The translations under genes were made by a program, and so were the position numbers. From assembly GCF_001982635.1 (NCBI RefSeq), contig NZ_MKFI01000002.1, forward strand, positions 62,001 to 126,000: DNA of 64,000 bases. The letters are read 5' to 3'. How positions within the stretch are numbered: position 1 is the first letter of the stretch; each line of letters begins with the position of its first letter. Shown piece after piece: positions 9,210 through 18,233 of this stretch. This DNA comes from Bradyrhizobium mercantei (GTDB taxonomy: Bacteria > Pseudomonadota > Alphaproteobacteria > Rhizobiales > Xanthobacteraceae). Under the pieces are notes generated by a model. The model did not search any database. It had not been told where the DNA came from and was given only the letters and a program-made list of their open reading frames with translations.

Positions 9210-10242
9210 TGCTCCTATCCTGATCGGCTCGCCGCCGAGCTCCGGTTCGACCCTGCTGAGCGTGATGCTGGATGCGCATCCCGACGTCGCCTGCGGACCG
9301 GAACTCTGCATCCTTGGGCATCCGTTGCTGTATCGCGACTTCGATCTGTTTCGCCGTCTTGCGATCGGGATCTACCTGTCCGGAGGCTTCACGTCGCGCG
9401 ACACGTTTTGCAACGTCAGCGCGGGCCTGTCGCCTTACGCCTTTGCGTATGACGACAATTTTTCGTTCTACGGATTTGATCAGGGGCAGGTCGTCGAGAT
9501 ATTCCAGCGCAATCGCAACGTCGACGATTTCCTTTCCGACCTTTTTGGTCCGTTGCTCAAGTTGGAGGGAAAGAGACGCTTCGCCGAAAAATCGCCCACG
9601 AACATTTATGCGGTGCCGGAGTTTCTCGACGCGCTTCCCGCCGGTCGCGCCATCTGCTTGATCAGGGACCCGTTGGACCAGATCTGGAGTCTGAAGCGGC
9701 GAGGGTTTTCGTTTGGCCGGGCGTTGTCGATATGGTTGGTAGAGACGGCGATTTGCCTCGAGCATGCCAAGCTGGATCGCGTGATGCTGGTCCGCTTCGA
9801 GGAGCTAGTTCGGACGCCGGAGAAGATCTGCGAGGATATCGAGCACTTCCTCGGCATGACACCGGCTGTGGGGCAGATGCTGGATTACGTCAATCGGTCG
9901 AAGCGGGTGAAGGTTGACTCTTCGATCGGCCTCGCAAGCTGGTCGCACAATCCGCGCGAAGCGCTGTCGAGCGGCTCGATCGGGAATGGCCGGCCCAACC
10001 TCCAGCCTCAGGAGATCTATGCGATCCATCATGCGGCGCTGACCGGCGTGCCGGACGGATTGGCGATCCGTGCGGGAGAGACTGCAAAACTGGTGATCGA
10101 GCGTTGCGGCTATGATGTTCCATCGTGCCCAAATCTGGATGTGTCGTCGGCGCGGTCGTTCCTTGCGTCGGAGGGACTTCTGAGTGGCAGCAACACGCCA
10201 CCGACGAATTTTCAGGAGCGGATGGTTTGCTGCCCGGTGTGA
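9199..10242 (+). CDS. PAPS-dependent sulfotransferase
   Basis: 347-residue sulfotransferase with the 5'-phosphosulfate loop GSPPSSGSTLLSVMLDAHP at the amino terminus and the 3'-phosphate-binding block LIRDPLDQIWSLKRRG near residue 155. It transfers sulfate from PAPS to a hydroxyl of an acceptor, presumably the polysaccharide made and exported by the neighbours. ATG 9199 overlaps the end of the ATPase gene by 11 bases and gives MTVDAPILIGSPPSSGST, placing the loop where the family has it; the longer frame from 9145 lies inside the ATPase gene. With cysD and cysNC at the other end of the cluster it completes a sulfation pathway. No signal peptide is visible, so it should act on the cytoplasmic side before export. 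Confidence 0.9.
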   Translation: MTVDAPILIGSPPSSGSTLLSVMLDAHPDVACGPELCILGHPLLYRDFDLFRRLAIGIYLSGGFTSRDTFCNVSAGLSPYAFAYDDNFSFYGFDQGQVVEIFQRNRNVDDFLSDLFGPLLKLEGKRRFAEKSPTNIYAVPEFLDALPAGRAICLIRDPLDQIWSLKRRGFSFGRALSIWLVETAICLEHAKLDRVMLVRFEELVRTPEKICEDIEHFLGMTPAVGQMLDYVNRSKRVKVDSSIGLASWSHNPREALSSGSIGNGRPNLQPQEIYAIHHAALTGVPDGLAIRAGETAKLVIERCGYDVPSCPNLDVSSARSFLASEGLLSGSNTPPTNFQERMVCCPV

Positions 10243-10665
10243 CGGGGCGGTGGCGACGTCCGCGCAGGCGACCAATTTCGACCGGTCCGGAGCCCTTGGT
10301 TTACAATCCGGCCATTCCGACGGAACAAAATCCTGTAGTGGATTCAATGCCGCTTAGGGCAGTTAATTGTCGGAATGGTCATTGATTTTCCTACGATTTC
10401 ACGCGTCTCTTAATCAGCAGCTCTGTCGGAAGTTTCCGGGTGGTAATTGATACGACTGGAGGCGAATTCGGCCAATTTTTCCAAACACGGCTTGAAATCG
10501 TTGAATGATCAAGCAGGTTTTGATTCCGCTGTGCTTGGGCTCGCTCACGCCAAACGTTGGCATGAAAATCAAGATCCTGCGGTTCGCTTCGGTGTTCGTT
10601 TGGAAGCCGTTCATTCGGAACAGCGCGCTTGGTTGGCCCTCTGTAGCGGTGGCCAACGAAGTGTC
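10243..10665. other. Gap after the sulfotransferase, with a 10-bp inverted repeat
   Basis: 423 bases with only short overlapping frames of no recognisable type on either strand. A perfect 10-bp inverted repeat, CCATTCCGAC at 10312-10321 and GTCGGAATGG at 10369-10378, is separated by 47 bases. It could be an operator, a long hairpin, or the ends of a vanished mobile element. GC is lower than in the flanking genes. This marks the border between the polysaccharide locus and the phage-like mosaic. Confidence 0.5.
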
Positions 10666-12084
10666 TCATGCCAAGGATCGAGCGAGGTAGTGTAGTTGCC
10701 GAGAAAAGGCGGTAGCGCTCCACGCCGTTTTGCCCGATCCGCAGGACCCTTTTTGAAAAGTACCTTTGCGCCCGAAATGCACCTCAACCTGCTCTTGGCC
10801 TCCGTAACCCATTGATATCGCATCAAATGCGGGCGCCCTCCGAGCGCACCATAAACCCACCACGCAGTACGACAGGAAGGATGCGTACCGAACCGGAGAG
10901 GGATGAGCAACATCGGCTGGGATCGATACGTCAGAGGCTCCACTGTCAACAACGAAGTTTAACTTCAGAGTGCCGTTTATGAGAGCGGGCACGTAAAAGG
11001 TCCCATTGCCTGAAACCATCCTCACGTGCGCGTCGCCCGCGGATAGTTCGGTCATTATCTGAGGTGCCGCGGGCCAAGGGACGCCGAGACGGGCCAATGC
11101 CGCCTGGGCAAAACGATTTCCGTGATCTGCGGCTAACCTGTACAGGCGGACTGCTTCGCGCTCATCTTTCACTAACCCGCCATCGCCGCGCTCGTATGCA
11201 GCTCCTAGATTTGCCTGACCTAGAGCGTTGCCACCATCCGCAGACATTTTGAAGAACCGTACAGCCTCGACAACATCTTTCGGCAGTCCTCCGACTCCAC
11301 CCAAATAGGCAAGTCCCAGATTCGCCTGCGCCTGCGCATTCCTGTGTTCTGCTGCAAGTTTATAAAGCCGTACTGCTTCGGTCTCGTCCCTAGTTAAGCC
11401 ACCGGAGCCGCGCAAATACGCCACGCCCAAGCTATTTTGCGCCTGATCGTTGCCTTGATCAGCTGACAACTTGTAGAGACGCACAGCTTCACGATCGTCT
11501 CTTGCTAGACCGCCCTCTCCACGCTCATAGGAAAATCCGAGGTTCGCCTGACCAACGGCGTTACCTTGATCGGCCGAAAGCTTAAAAAGTCGTACGGCTT
11601 CATGCTGGTCTTTTGATACCCCAGCGTGACCTCGCGCATAGGCGAGTCCAAGATAAGCCTGTCCGAGAGCATTATCTTGGTCGGCCGATAATTTGAACTG
11701 TCGGCCCGCTTCACGTTCATCTTTGGTGACTCCGCCGCGTCCCTCGAGATAAAAGAGCCCGAGATAGACTTGCGCGAAGGCGTTACCGCGCTCTGCGCCT
11801 GTTCTGTATAGACGGGCGGCCGCATACTCATCTTTGGCTAAGCCGCCACGTCCCGTTTGATACAATCTGCCGAGATTGTATTGCGCCGCCGGGAAGCCCT
11901 GATCTGCGGAAAGCCTAAAAAGACGGGCGGCTTCAGTATCATTTTGGGGAAGCCCGCCACGTCCCCCTAGATAAAGAACTCCAAGGTCGTTTTGACCTTG
12001 CGCATTCCCGTGATCTGCAGCGAATTTCGAGAGGCGGAGCGCTTCGGCGTCATCCTTCGGGATCCCGCATCGACATTCCGTCAC
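10666..12084 (-). CDS. Sel1-repeat protein with truncated retropepsin-like domain
   Basis: 472 residues. After nine residues come nine Sel1-like repeats of 37 residues (each with a core like EAVRLYKLSADQGNAQAQ and LG.AY.RG.GG) to about residue 335. Then a segment VPALINGTLKLNFVVDSGAS opens a retropepsin-like aspartyl protease domain with its DSG motif near residue 381. The domain loses similarity about ten residues later, at PADV, and the last 85 residues look like out-of-frame sequence (Cys/Trp/Arg rich). No signal peptide is present, and the GTG start lies inside the 3' end of the phage-like gene, which it overlaps by 35 bases. Both ends therefore appear lost, and the gene is probably a decaying fragment of a secreted Sel1/protease protein, though it is still open. 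Confidence 0.7.
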   Translation of the reverse strand: MTECRCGIPKDDAEALRLSKFAADHGNAQGQNDLGVLYLGGRGGLPQNDTEAARLFRLSADQGFPAAQYNLGRLYQTGRGGLAKDEYAAARLYRTGAERGNAFAQVYLGLFYLEGRGGVTKDEREAGRQFKLSADQDNALGQAYLGLAYARGHAGVSKDQHEAVRLFKLSADQGNAVGQANLGFSYERGEGGLARDDREAVRLYKLSADQGNDQAQNSLGVAYLRGSGGLTRDETEAVRLYKLAAEHRNAQAQANLGLAYLGGVGGLPKDVVEAVRFFKMSADGGNALGQANLGAAYERGDGGLVKDEREAVRLYRLAADHGNRFAQAALARLGVPWPAAPQIMTELSAGDAHVRMVSGNGTFYVPALINGTLKLNFVVDSGASDVSIPADVAHPSPVRYASFLSYCVVGLWCARRAPAFDAISMGYGGQEQVEVHFGRKGTFQKGSCGSGKTAWSATAFSRQLHYLARSLA

Positions 12085-15079
12085 GCATGTGCTCGAGCAC
12101 GGAGTGGGTCAGAAACATATCGTTAGCGGCCCACATGACGTGGCTTGAGGCCTTGTAAACAGCTTTCACGAGATCGCTCGGACCGACGCCGAACTGGCGC
12201 GCTATGGGGTCCCACTTTGATGGGTTCTTTTCGACGGCCTCTCCAAATCCCTTGGCAAGGTTGTCGAGCGCGTTGCGCGAAATAACTCCGCCGTAAATCG
12301 TTCCGGCTCCGCTCTCACGCAATTGTTTCTGCAATTCGTCTTGCGTGACGACAGACTTGATCGCCTTCAGGCCATCCGTGGCAAGGCTCTTATAACCCCC
12401 GGTACCGGGGAGCCATCGGAAACCGCGCTCAACGAACCAGTGGGTGCCCACGTTGTTGATGTGCGCCGTCGGCATCCAGAAGATCGTCTTAGTTACAGCT
12501 TGGCTCAGTTGGCGCAGTCGATTGATTGCAGGATTGTTGATACCGGGCTGCGCAAAGTCATCCATGACATACGCAAGCTGTGGGTCCATTCGCCAGTTTT
12601 GAAAGTTTTTAAGAGTTGTCTCGACGTAGTTGTCTGGCGCCTTCTCCCCTGGTTTTCTGGCGTACTTCAAAAATTCAGGATTTGATTTGAGATCCTGCAA
12701 GAACTGCAAATGCCGCGCAATCTCGCCAAGGTCGAGATTTGCTGTGGAGGCGGAGAGGGCGGCGTTGTGATAATATTCGGGCTTGCCACCGCCGACTACA
12801 CGCGCGTGCTCTTCAATCTCCGGGGTCGTCGCTTCCTTCATCGTGAAGTCGCGGTGACCGAGCTGGTACTGCCCGCCGCTTTCGTATTCGAAGTGCGGGT
12901 CGACGACCTTCATCGGTTGGCCGTTGTTCCAAAGTGTGAAGCCGTCATGGTTCAACGAAATGACATAACGACGACCCTCCGGGCTTTCCAATGCGACGAA
13001 CTTGCGATCCAGCATCGTACCGCGAGGACGCGTGGCCAGCGCATACGTGCCCTCGATCGGATCGGCGCTCTCACCAGGGTTCAGGATGGCTCGCTCTGGT
13101 GAGTTGCCTTTTGTAATCCGGTAGATGTGATCCTGAATCTTGGGACCAAGCATGTCGGGATCAAGCTTCGAAATGTCATCGAACAGCCTGTCATTTTCGT
13201 CGAAGAGAGGCTTCAGGTGCTGATTGTAGAGCGCCTGTTCATGCGGATCGAGCTGGCCGATCTTGCCGGCCTCGCGCGCGAAATACATTCGCTCAAGCGT
13301 CTCTGGGTTGTTCAGCTCTTTCGGCAGCGATGCAGCCCATTTTTGCAGATCAATGACGTGCTGCTCTTTCGCCTTGCGCACCTTGTAGAGCTCGTCTGAG
13401 AGCGAGCGTGCATATTCTTCCTGCGGACTGAGATTGTCATCGTGCACGCCGCGGGCGATATAGCTCTTGGTCGGCTTGCGCCCCGGCTCGAGGAACGAAT
13501 GGAGAAAAGCCGATCCTTTGAGCTTGGACTTGAGGTCGTCGGCAATCTTGCCGTGGTCGACCCAACCGCCTTCGTCGTTCAAAAGTTTTTCCATCAGGCC
13601 GCGCACGGTGGGCGACTTGGGGGCGCGCATCGTGTCCGGAAGGTCGGTCTGCGTGTGATTGTCTCCGGATAGTCCTTCGGCGCCTATTTCGCCTTGGACT
13701 TTGTCGTCGCCGATCGCACGAGCCGGCATCGAGGCGCTGGGTCCAGGCTCACCGGGCCCAAGTTCGCCCGGCATCTCGTCAAACGACGGCAGCCGCACAC
13801 CCTCCGCCTGTTGGGCGGGACGCACTATTTGCGGCTGGTCGGGCTCTTGCGCTGGCTGTGGCGCAGATTGGCGCGCTGGCTTCCCCTCAAGTTGGTCCAG
13901 CAACGCCGCTGCCGTCGCAGGGTCCACTTCACCGGTCGTCAGCATGTCCCCCTGTTCAGGGGGCGTACTCTCCTTGCCGTAAACCCGATCCGACCGTTCC
14001 GGGCTCGACTGTGGATTGCCGATCGTATCCCCAGTCTCCGGAGGGGCGGTCTGAACGGTCGCTGCTTCACCCTCCACAACGGGCTGCTGCGATACCTGCG
14101 CTTCCTCCTGCGCTGGTTGAGCGGCCGGGTTGAGATCGACATTGGGACGGCCAGCGACGCGACCAACCGCGCGAGCGCCAGCACCGGACAGGGCTTCACC
14201 AACGCGGTTGAAGCGCGGAAACGCTGCGCCGGCTGCGCCTGCGACCGCCAGCTTCGTCGGATCGACCGTGCCTTCGCTGTAGAGTTCCTGCCCGGCTTCG
14301 AAACCGCCCATGAGCGCGCCGCCGAGGACACGCTCACCGACGCGAGCGCCCGCTGCGGGAGACATCGTTGCGATGGCCGGAGCAATGCCGCCGACAAACG
14401 CTGTCTTCGGATTCGCCTGGATATTGGCGGCACGCTGCGCGTCATCGTTGAACCCAATGGCATTAAGCGCGATCGACTGCGCCCTATCGATCGCCGTTGA
14501 ACCGCCGATCATGCCGACCAGTCCGCCGATGATCGGTCCGGCCGGAGCAAGGGGGCCAAGGAATGGTGCCGCCGCCGTACCTAGTGCAACGCCGGCTCCG
14601 GCACCGCCAATGCCGCCCGCCGCCGGTAGCACGCCATGTGCGGCCTCACGCCCGAACGTCTTCAGTTTGCTTTCGGCTTGGGGACGTTGTGGCGCGCTGT
14701 CCGGCATGTCGTCGAACGACGGCAAGTCATCGAACATGAGGGGACGCTGCGGATTATCTCTATGCACCGACCTAAGGTAGGCGTCAGGATCAAACGGCTG
14801 CTCAGTACCGGGCCACTGCTGCGCGGAGCGCGGCGCAGCAGAACCGCTCGGCAGGCCTACGTCCTGATCAGACAGATATTGGCGAGTGCGGCCTTGCAGT
14901 CCAACGTCTCGGTCAGATAGGTACGCTGGCGCCGCAGATGGGCCTCGTTGAAGCCGGCGGCCACCTCCCTCTGGAAGATCATCGAACATGAGGGGGCCAG
15001 CGCTGCCAGACTGGGGTGGAGCGTCGGACCCGTCGTCCGGCATGTCGTCGAACGAGGGAAGGCGATAATTCTCGGCCAT
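12050..15079 (-). CDS. Phage-like large polyvalent-type protein, C-terminally truncated
   Basis: 1009 residues, unlike any metabolic enzyme. The first 130 residues are disordered and carry repeated short linear motifs: LPSFDDMP at 7, LMFDDLP at 30 and 114, SFDDMP at 121, and another copy near 430, plus two YLSD.DVGL units at 53 and 68. A Gly/Ala-rich hydrophobic stretch follows (about 147-200), then an acidic linker, then a folded half (about 480-1009) resembling large polyvalent or internal virion proteins of rhizobial prophages and plasmids. The end HMRDGMSMRDPEG runs straight into Sel1 sequence, so the natural carboxyl terminus is missing. The start has AGAGA about 9 bases upstream. Function unknown; virion or conjugative ejection protein is a guess. 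Confidence 0.6.
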   Translation of the reverse strand: MAENYRLPSFDDMPDDGSDAPPQSGSAGPLMFDDLPEGGGRRLQRGPSAAPAYLSDRDVGLQGRTRQYLSDQDVGLPSGSAAPRSAQQWPGTEQPFDPDAYLRSVHRDNPQRPLMFDDLPSFDDMPDSAPQRPQAESKLKTFGREAAHGVLPAAGGIGGAGAGVALGTAAAPFLGPLAPAGPIIGGLVGMIGGSTAIDRAQSIALNAIGFNDDAQRAANIQANPKTAFVGGIAPAIATMSPAAGARVGERVLGGALMGGFEAGQELYSEGTVDPTKLAVAGAAGAAFPRFNRVGEALSGAGARAVGRVAGRPNVDLNPAAQPAQEEAQVSQQPVVEGEAATVQTAPPETGDTIGNPQSSPERSDRVYGKESTPPEQGDMLTTGEVDPATAAALLDQLEGKPARQSAPQPAQEPDQPQIVRPAQQAEGVRLPSFDEMPGELGPGEPGPSASMPARAIGDDKVQGEIGAEGLSGDNHTQTDLPDTMRAPKSPTVRGLMEKLLNDEGGWVDHGKIADDLKSKLKGSAFLHSFLEPGRKPTKSYIARGVHDDNLSPQEEYARSLSDELYKVRKAKEQHVIDLQKWAASLPKELNNPETLERMYFAREAGKIGQLDPHEQALYNQHLKPLFDENDRLFDDISKLDPDMLGPKIQDHIYRITKGNSPERAILNPGESADPIEGTYALATRPRGTMLDRKFVALESPEGRRYVISLNHDGFTLWNNGQPMKVVDPHFEYESGGQYQLGHRDFTMKEATTPEIEEHARVVGGGKPEYYHNAALSASTANLDLGEIARHLQFLQDLKSNPEFLKYARKPGEKAPDNYVETTLKNFQNWRMDPQLAYVMDDFAQPGINNPAINRLRQLSQAVTKTIFWMPTAHINNVGTHWFVERGFRWLPGTGGYKSLATDGLKAIKSVVTQDELQKQLRESGAGTIYGGVISRNALDNLAKGFGEAVEKNPSKWDPIARQFGVGPSDLVKAVYKASSHVMWAANDMFLTHSVLEHMRDGMSMRDPEG

Positions 15080-15343
15080 TGCAGCATCTCTCTGACGGGA
15101 TCATTCCTCGTCCGAGCGTGCGTCCAACTGCGTTTATAGGAGCTTTGTGGCCTGCGATTGGGACTCCTCCAGAATCGGACGACGCAGTGGTTTTACGGAG
15201 CGCAATTTGTGAACTGGTTCACAAATCAGCGGCGTGAGGGCTGCTAGATCGTGCCTTGCTGGGGGATTTCAGGGGCCCAGTATCAGGGCGCCGTCGGGAC
15301 AGCTCATTTCGAGCCCGGCGGCGTAGCTTTTATGGGGGACAAA

Positions 15344-15568
15344 ATGCCGAGCCAGAAAGACGGGGAGATGGTGAAGATTGGCTTCACTGTAGCAGCTTTC
15401 ATTGTCTCCCTAATTTCGCTGCAGACCTCGCTTCAAACGAGAAAGCGGATCGATGACGACGATTTCGAGGGTTTGAAGACTGACACCGCCAAGCTAATGA
15501 GAAAGAACATCGTCGCCGCGGAAGCGTTATCGCGATCAGGGCTCGACAGGGGAACTCCACTACTATAA
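15344..15568 (+). CDS. Small single-pass membrane protein, unknown
   Basis: 74 residues with one hydrophobic segment (MVKIGFTVAAFIVSLISLQT, residues 9-28) followed by a charged Asp/Lys tail (RKRIDDDDFEGLK), so a single-pass protein with a soluble tail. ATG 15344 is chosen because GGGGGA lies 4 bases upstream; ATG 15332 is an alternative adding four residues. No family recognised. It sits alone between the phage-like gene and another small unknown, as cargo genes often do. Confidence 0.45.
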   Translation: MPSQKDGEMVKIGFTVAAFIVSLISLQTSLQTRKRIDDDDFEGLKTDTAKLMRKNIVAAEALSRSGLDRGTPLL

Positions 15569-15615
15569 CTGCATGAGCTGCTTTTTTACTTTTTCACTAT
15601 TAGGACTGTGGGCAG

Positions 15616-15855
15616 ATGGTCGCCGACGATTTTATTACCTCCTATCATTTCGGAGGCTGGGACTTTGGAATTGATCCGGATGGCAATGTCATTATGACAG
15701 TCATCTATTTGGATCCCAAAACACAACCAAAAAGCCAGGCAGAATTGGACGCTGCAATTCGCAAGATCAGCTTCCGGATGCCAGAAAACTCGCTTTCAGA
15801 ACTTGGCGGCGCTGCCCTGCGTGCCTCGGAATTTGCTTCCAGTCGCAGGAATTAG
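15616..15855 (+). CDS. Small hypothetical protein
   Basis: 79 residues, acidic, no signal peptide or membrane segment. The segment DFGIDPDGNVIMTVIYLDPKT reads like a beta-hairpin of a folded domain, so it is probably expressed, but I do not recognise a family. Its ATG at 15616 follows GGGCAG. It lies 47 bases after the small membrane protein and may share its transcript. Confidence 0.45.
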   Translation: MVADDFITSYHFGGWDFGIDPDGNVIMTVIYLDPKTQPKSQAELDAAIRKISFRMPENSLSELGGAALRASEFASSRRN

Positions 15856-15941
15856 TGAGCCAGTTACGGCGCTCCTCGGCCGCAGGTCCGATCGTCATCG
15901 GTTGATCTTGGCTTCCACGTTTCAATCATCGGTCAACGATC

Positions 15942-16136
15942 CTATTGCGCTGGATCGTAATTCACGTTGATCCATTGGTTCGGGCCGAACACGTATATAA
16001 CTTCGCCGTTCGCCGTTACGATCAGCGAACCATACTTGATGTCAATGCCGAGGTTGGCACCTTTGATGAGAACCGGTCCTTGCGACCGATAGACGGTATA
16101 AGCCCCTGCGCCAGCGGTCGCGACGACTTCCTTCAT
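15942..16136 (-). CDS. Small hypothetical protein, beta-rich
   Basis: 64 residues (MKEVVATAGAGAYTVYRSQG at the start), alternating hydrophobic and polar residues with many Gly and Tyr, suggesting a small all-beta fold. No membrane segment or motif is recognised. A strong ribosome-binding site (GGGGGGAAG, 6 bases before the ATG) supports a real gene. It is convergent with the preceding small gene. Function unknown. Confidence 0.55.
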   Translation of the reverse strand: MKEVVATAGAGAYTVYRSQGPVLIKGANLGIDIKYGSLIVTANGEVIYVFGPNQWINVNYDPAQ

Positions 16137-16582
16137 GTTGTGCTTCCCCCCAATCTCAGTCGGTGATGATGGTGCAACCGAAGGACGAGCGCAAGCCTAG
16201 CGCGTCGTACAAAAGTGGTCGGTGTTGGCGCGAAGCGGACAGCACCGACGATTTATGAGTACGCGTCCTAGGGCTAGCTCGCAGCAAATGGCGCGAAGGG
16301 CCAAAAGCAGTCGCTTCCGATGGTCGCGCCCACCGAGTCTCGCATTCGAAGCCGACCTTAGTCTCTGTTTGCGAACTGAAGTATGAAGAGGTTACCAGGC
16401 AATACAGAGTGCAGTCAGGCAACTTGCATGGCGGCCGATGATGCGCGCGCCAGTCCTTTTTTGCCTGGACGCCTGGAGTGTGAGGGATTCACAGTAAACG
16501 AGATCTAACGGGGTAGAACTCCTATTGCTCACGCATCGGTTGTGGTGCTACGTTCGCGCTATTTTCGGGGCGGGTACATTTT

Positions 16583-17512
16583 ATGAGCAAATTGGAAGGG
16601 GTGACCTCCCGGTCGCCTGCGCTTGGTCTTGCCGACAATCAAGAGTTTTGGAAAATCGTCGTCGCCGTCTTCGCGGTTGACGTGATTTGGCTGTGGTCGT
16701 CAGGCATGCGTCTAACCATCGGCTACATACCTGCGGTGGTCTTCACCATGCTGATCGCCACCTATTTGTTTTATACGATCGTGCGACCAAACGAGCGGCT
16801 GGCCGCTCTTGCTCTGATGTTCTCGCAGTTTTCCGCCTTGACCAGTGTCAACGTCGTGCTGATCTACCTGACGGCGACCTCAAAATTTAAGTTGACTGAT
16901 AACTACCTTGCGGCGGCTGACGCCGCCATTGGGTTCGATTGGCTCGTGATGTTCAACTGGGTGCAGACTCATCCGGTGATAGATTTCATCCTCATCCTGG
17001 CTTACGCCAGCATTACGATGCAAGCTTGCGCTATGCCGGTCATTCTCAACATGGCTGGCCGACTGGATCGGATGTGGGAATTTCTCTGGCTGTTTTCGGG
17101 CACGCTCTTGATCATCTCTTTGATTGCATGGTTGCTGCCGGCGGAAAGCGCATGGGTTTACTATGGTGTGGCCGATCTCACGCGCGCCTATCACCTTGCT
17201 GACTTGACCGCGCTCCGCACTGGTCAGATGCGGGAGATCGTCTTAGCCAAGGTGGTTGGATTGATCACATTCCCTTCGTTCCACGCCGCGCTGGGGCTGA
17301 TCCTGATTTACGTGACCAGGGGAATTAGGATCCTGTTTCCGATCTCACTGGCGTTGAATGTGCTGATGATCCTGTCGACGCCCGTCGAGGGCGGACATTA
17401 TCTGGTGGATGTCCTGGCCGGACTGGCACTGGTGCCGGCGGTGATTTTGATGATCCAGCAATTGAGGTTCAAGGTGAAAACATTCGGCGGCCCCATTCGC
17501 GCGCAATCTTGA
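16583..17512 (+). CDS. PAP2-superfamily integral membrane protein
   Basis: 309 residues with six or more hydrophobic segments. Conserved phosphatase blocks are FPSFHAALGLILIY (near 230, the PSGH-like motif as PSFH) and GGHYLVDVLAGLAL (near 273, the His/Asp motif), so this is a PAP2-type phosphatase or phosphotransferase resembling the inositol-phosphoryl-ceramide-synthase-like branch (PF14378 type). Substrate is unknown; such proteins dephosphorylate or transfer head groups on membrane lipids. It stands alone in a 500-base-rich accessory stretch among unrelated small genes. Its base composition is lower in GC than the chromosomal PAP2 gene at 35111. Confidence 0.8.
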   Translation: MSKLEGVTSRSPALGLADNQEFWKIVVAVFAVDVIWLWSSGMRLTIGYIPAVVFTMLIATYLFYTIVRPNERLAALALMFSQFSALTSVNVVLIYLTATSKFKLTDNYLAAADAAIGFDWLVMFNWVQTHPVIDFILILAYASITMQACAMPVILNMAGRLDRMWEFLWLFSGTLLIISLIAWLLPAESAWVYYGVADLTRAYHLADLTALRTGQMREIVLAKVVGLITFPSFHAALGLILIYVTRGIRILFPISLALNVLMILSTPVEGGHYLVDVLAGLALVPAVILMIQQLRFKVKTFGGPIRAQS

Positions 17513-17576
17513 ATCCGTGGAGCATTCAGCCTTGGCTAGCCCTCCCGCGGAGGTGGCCGGAAGGTTATGCAGCGGC

Positions 17577-17762
17577 CTATTCCCCGGCTCGGAAGCCCTT
17601 TGGCAGCCGTGGCATCTTGCCTTCGTCCGGCTTGTTACAGGCCGGGCAGGGCGCTCCTGCAGCGCCGCACCGGCAGGCGTGGTTGCCGGTCCAGGGTTGG
17701 TCCGGATGATTCTCGCAGACCCAACCAGTATCGTCGCAAAGCATGCATGCCGGCTCGGTCAT
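17577..17762 (-). CDS. Small cysteine-rich zinc-ribbon-like protein
   Basis: 61 residues with seven cysteines in CxxC-type spacing: C6, C9, C16, C30, C32, C39, C42 (CMLCDDTGWVC, CRCGAAGAPCPACN). The pattern resembles the DnaJ/zinc-ribbon type of small protein frequently found in phage-derived and plasmid regions of Bradyrhizobium. Probably structural metal binding; role unknown. Its start overlaps the stop of the upstream 85-residue gene by 4 bases (ATGA), so the two are translationally coupled. Confidence 0.7.
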   Translation of the reverse strand: MTEPACMLCDDTGWVCENHPDQPWTGNHACRCGAAGAPCPACNKPDEGKMPRLPKGFRAGE

Positions 17763-18016
17763 CGCATCAGCTCGAACAGCTCGAGGACGTCGGCGAGCCG
17801 CAGCTTGGTGCCCTTCGGCATGTGCTGGATCAGGATGTGCCGAGTGTCCGCAGCGATCTCGTCCCGCTTGAGAGGATCGTACTCCGCTTGGAACAGCCGC
17901 ATGTTGGTGGCGAACTGCCGGGCGACCTCAGGCGGGATTTCCAGCGGCTTTCGGGTGATCGGCATACCCTGAAGATAGGTATCCGGGGCTGGTTTGGCGA
18001 GTTCCGTATAGACCAT
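17759..18016 (-). CDS. Small hypothetical protein coupled to the zinc-ribbon protein
   Basis: 85 residues, soluble, with predicted helices around PPEVARQFATNMRLFQAEYD and a carboxyl segment KLRLADVLELFELMR. No motif known to me. The 4-base overlap with the following cysteine-rich gene argues for a functional two-gene unit. It may be a phage or plasmid accessory protein. Confidence 0.65.
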   Translation of the reverse strand: MVYTELAKPAPDTYLQGMPITRKPLEIPPEVARQFATNMRLFQAEYDPLKRDEIAADTRHILIQHMPKGTKLRLADVLELFELMR

Positions 18017-18233
18017 TGGCCCATTGCTCTGCGCAGGCCTATTTGGGGAAGCTCACGTCACGCAGCGGCGACGCTACAACGCTTGCGGAACTACAGCACC
18101 AGCGCTGGGTAGGGGCGCTGGTGTTTTTTATGATGTCTTCCCGGCTGAAGTACCCGCACGAATGTGCGGAGGAGGCTGCTAGCTGGATCACGGAGCATGC
18201 TCGAGCCCGCGACGGAAAATGGCACCCTAATAA

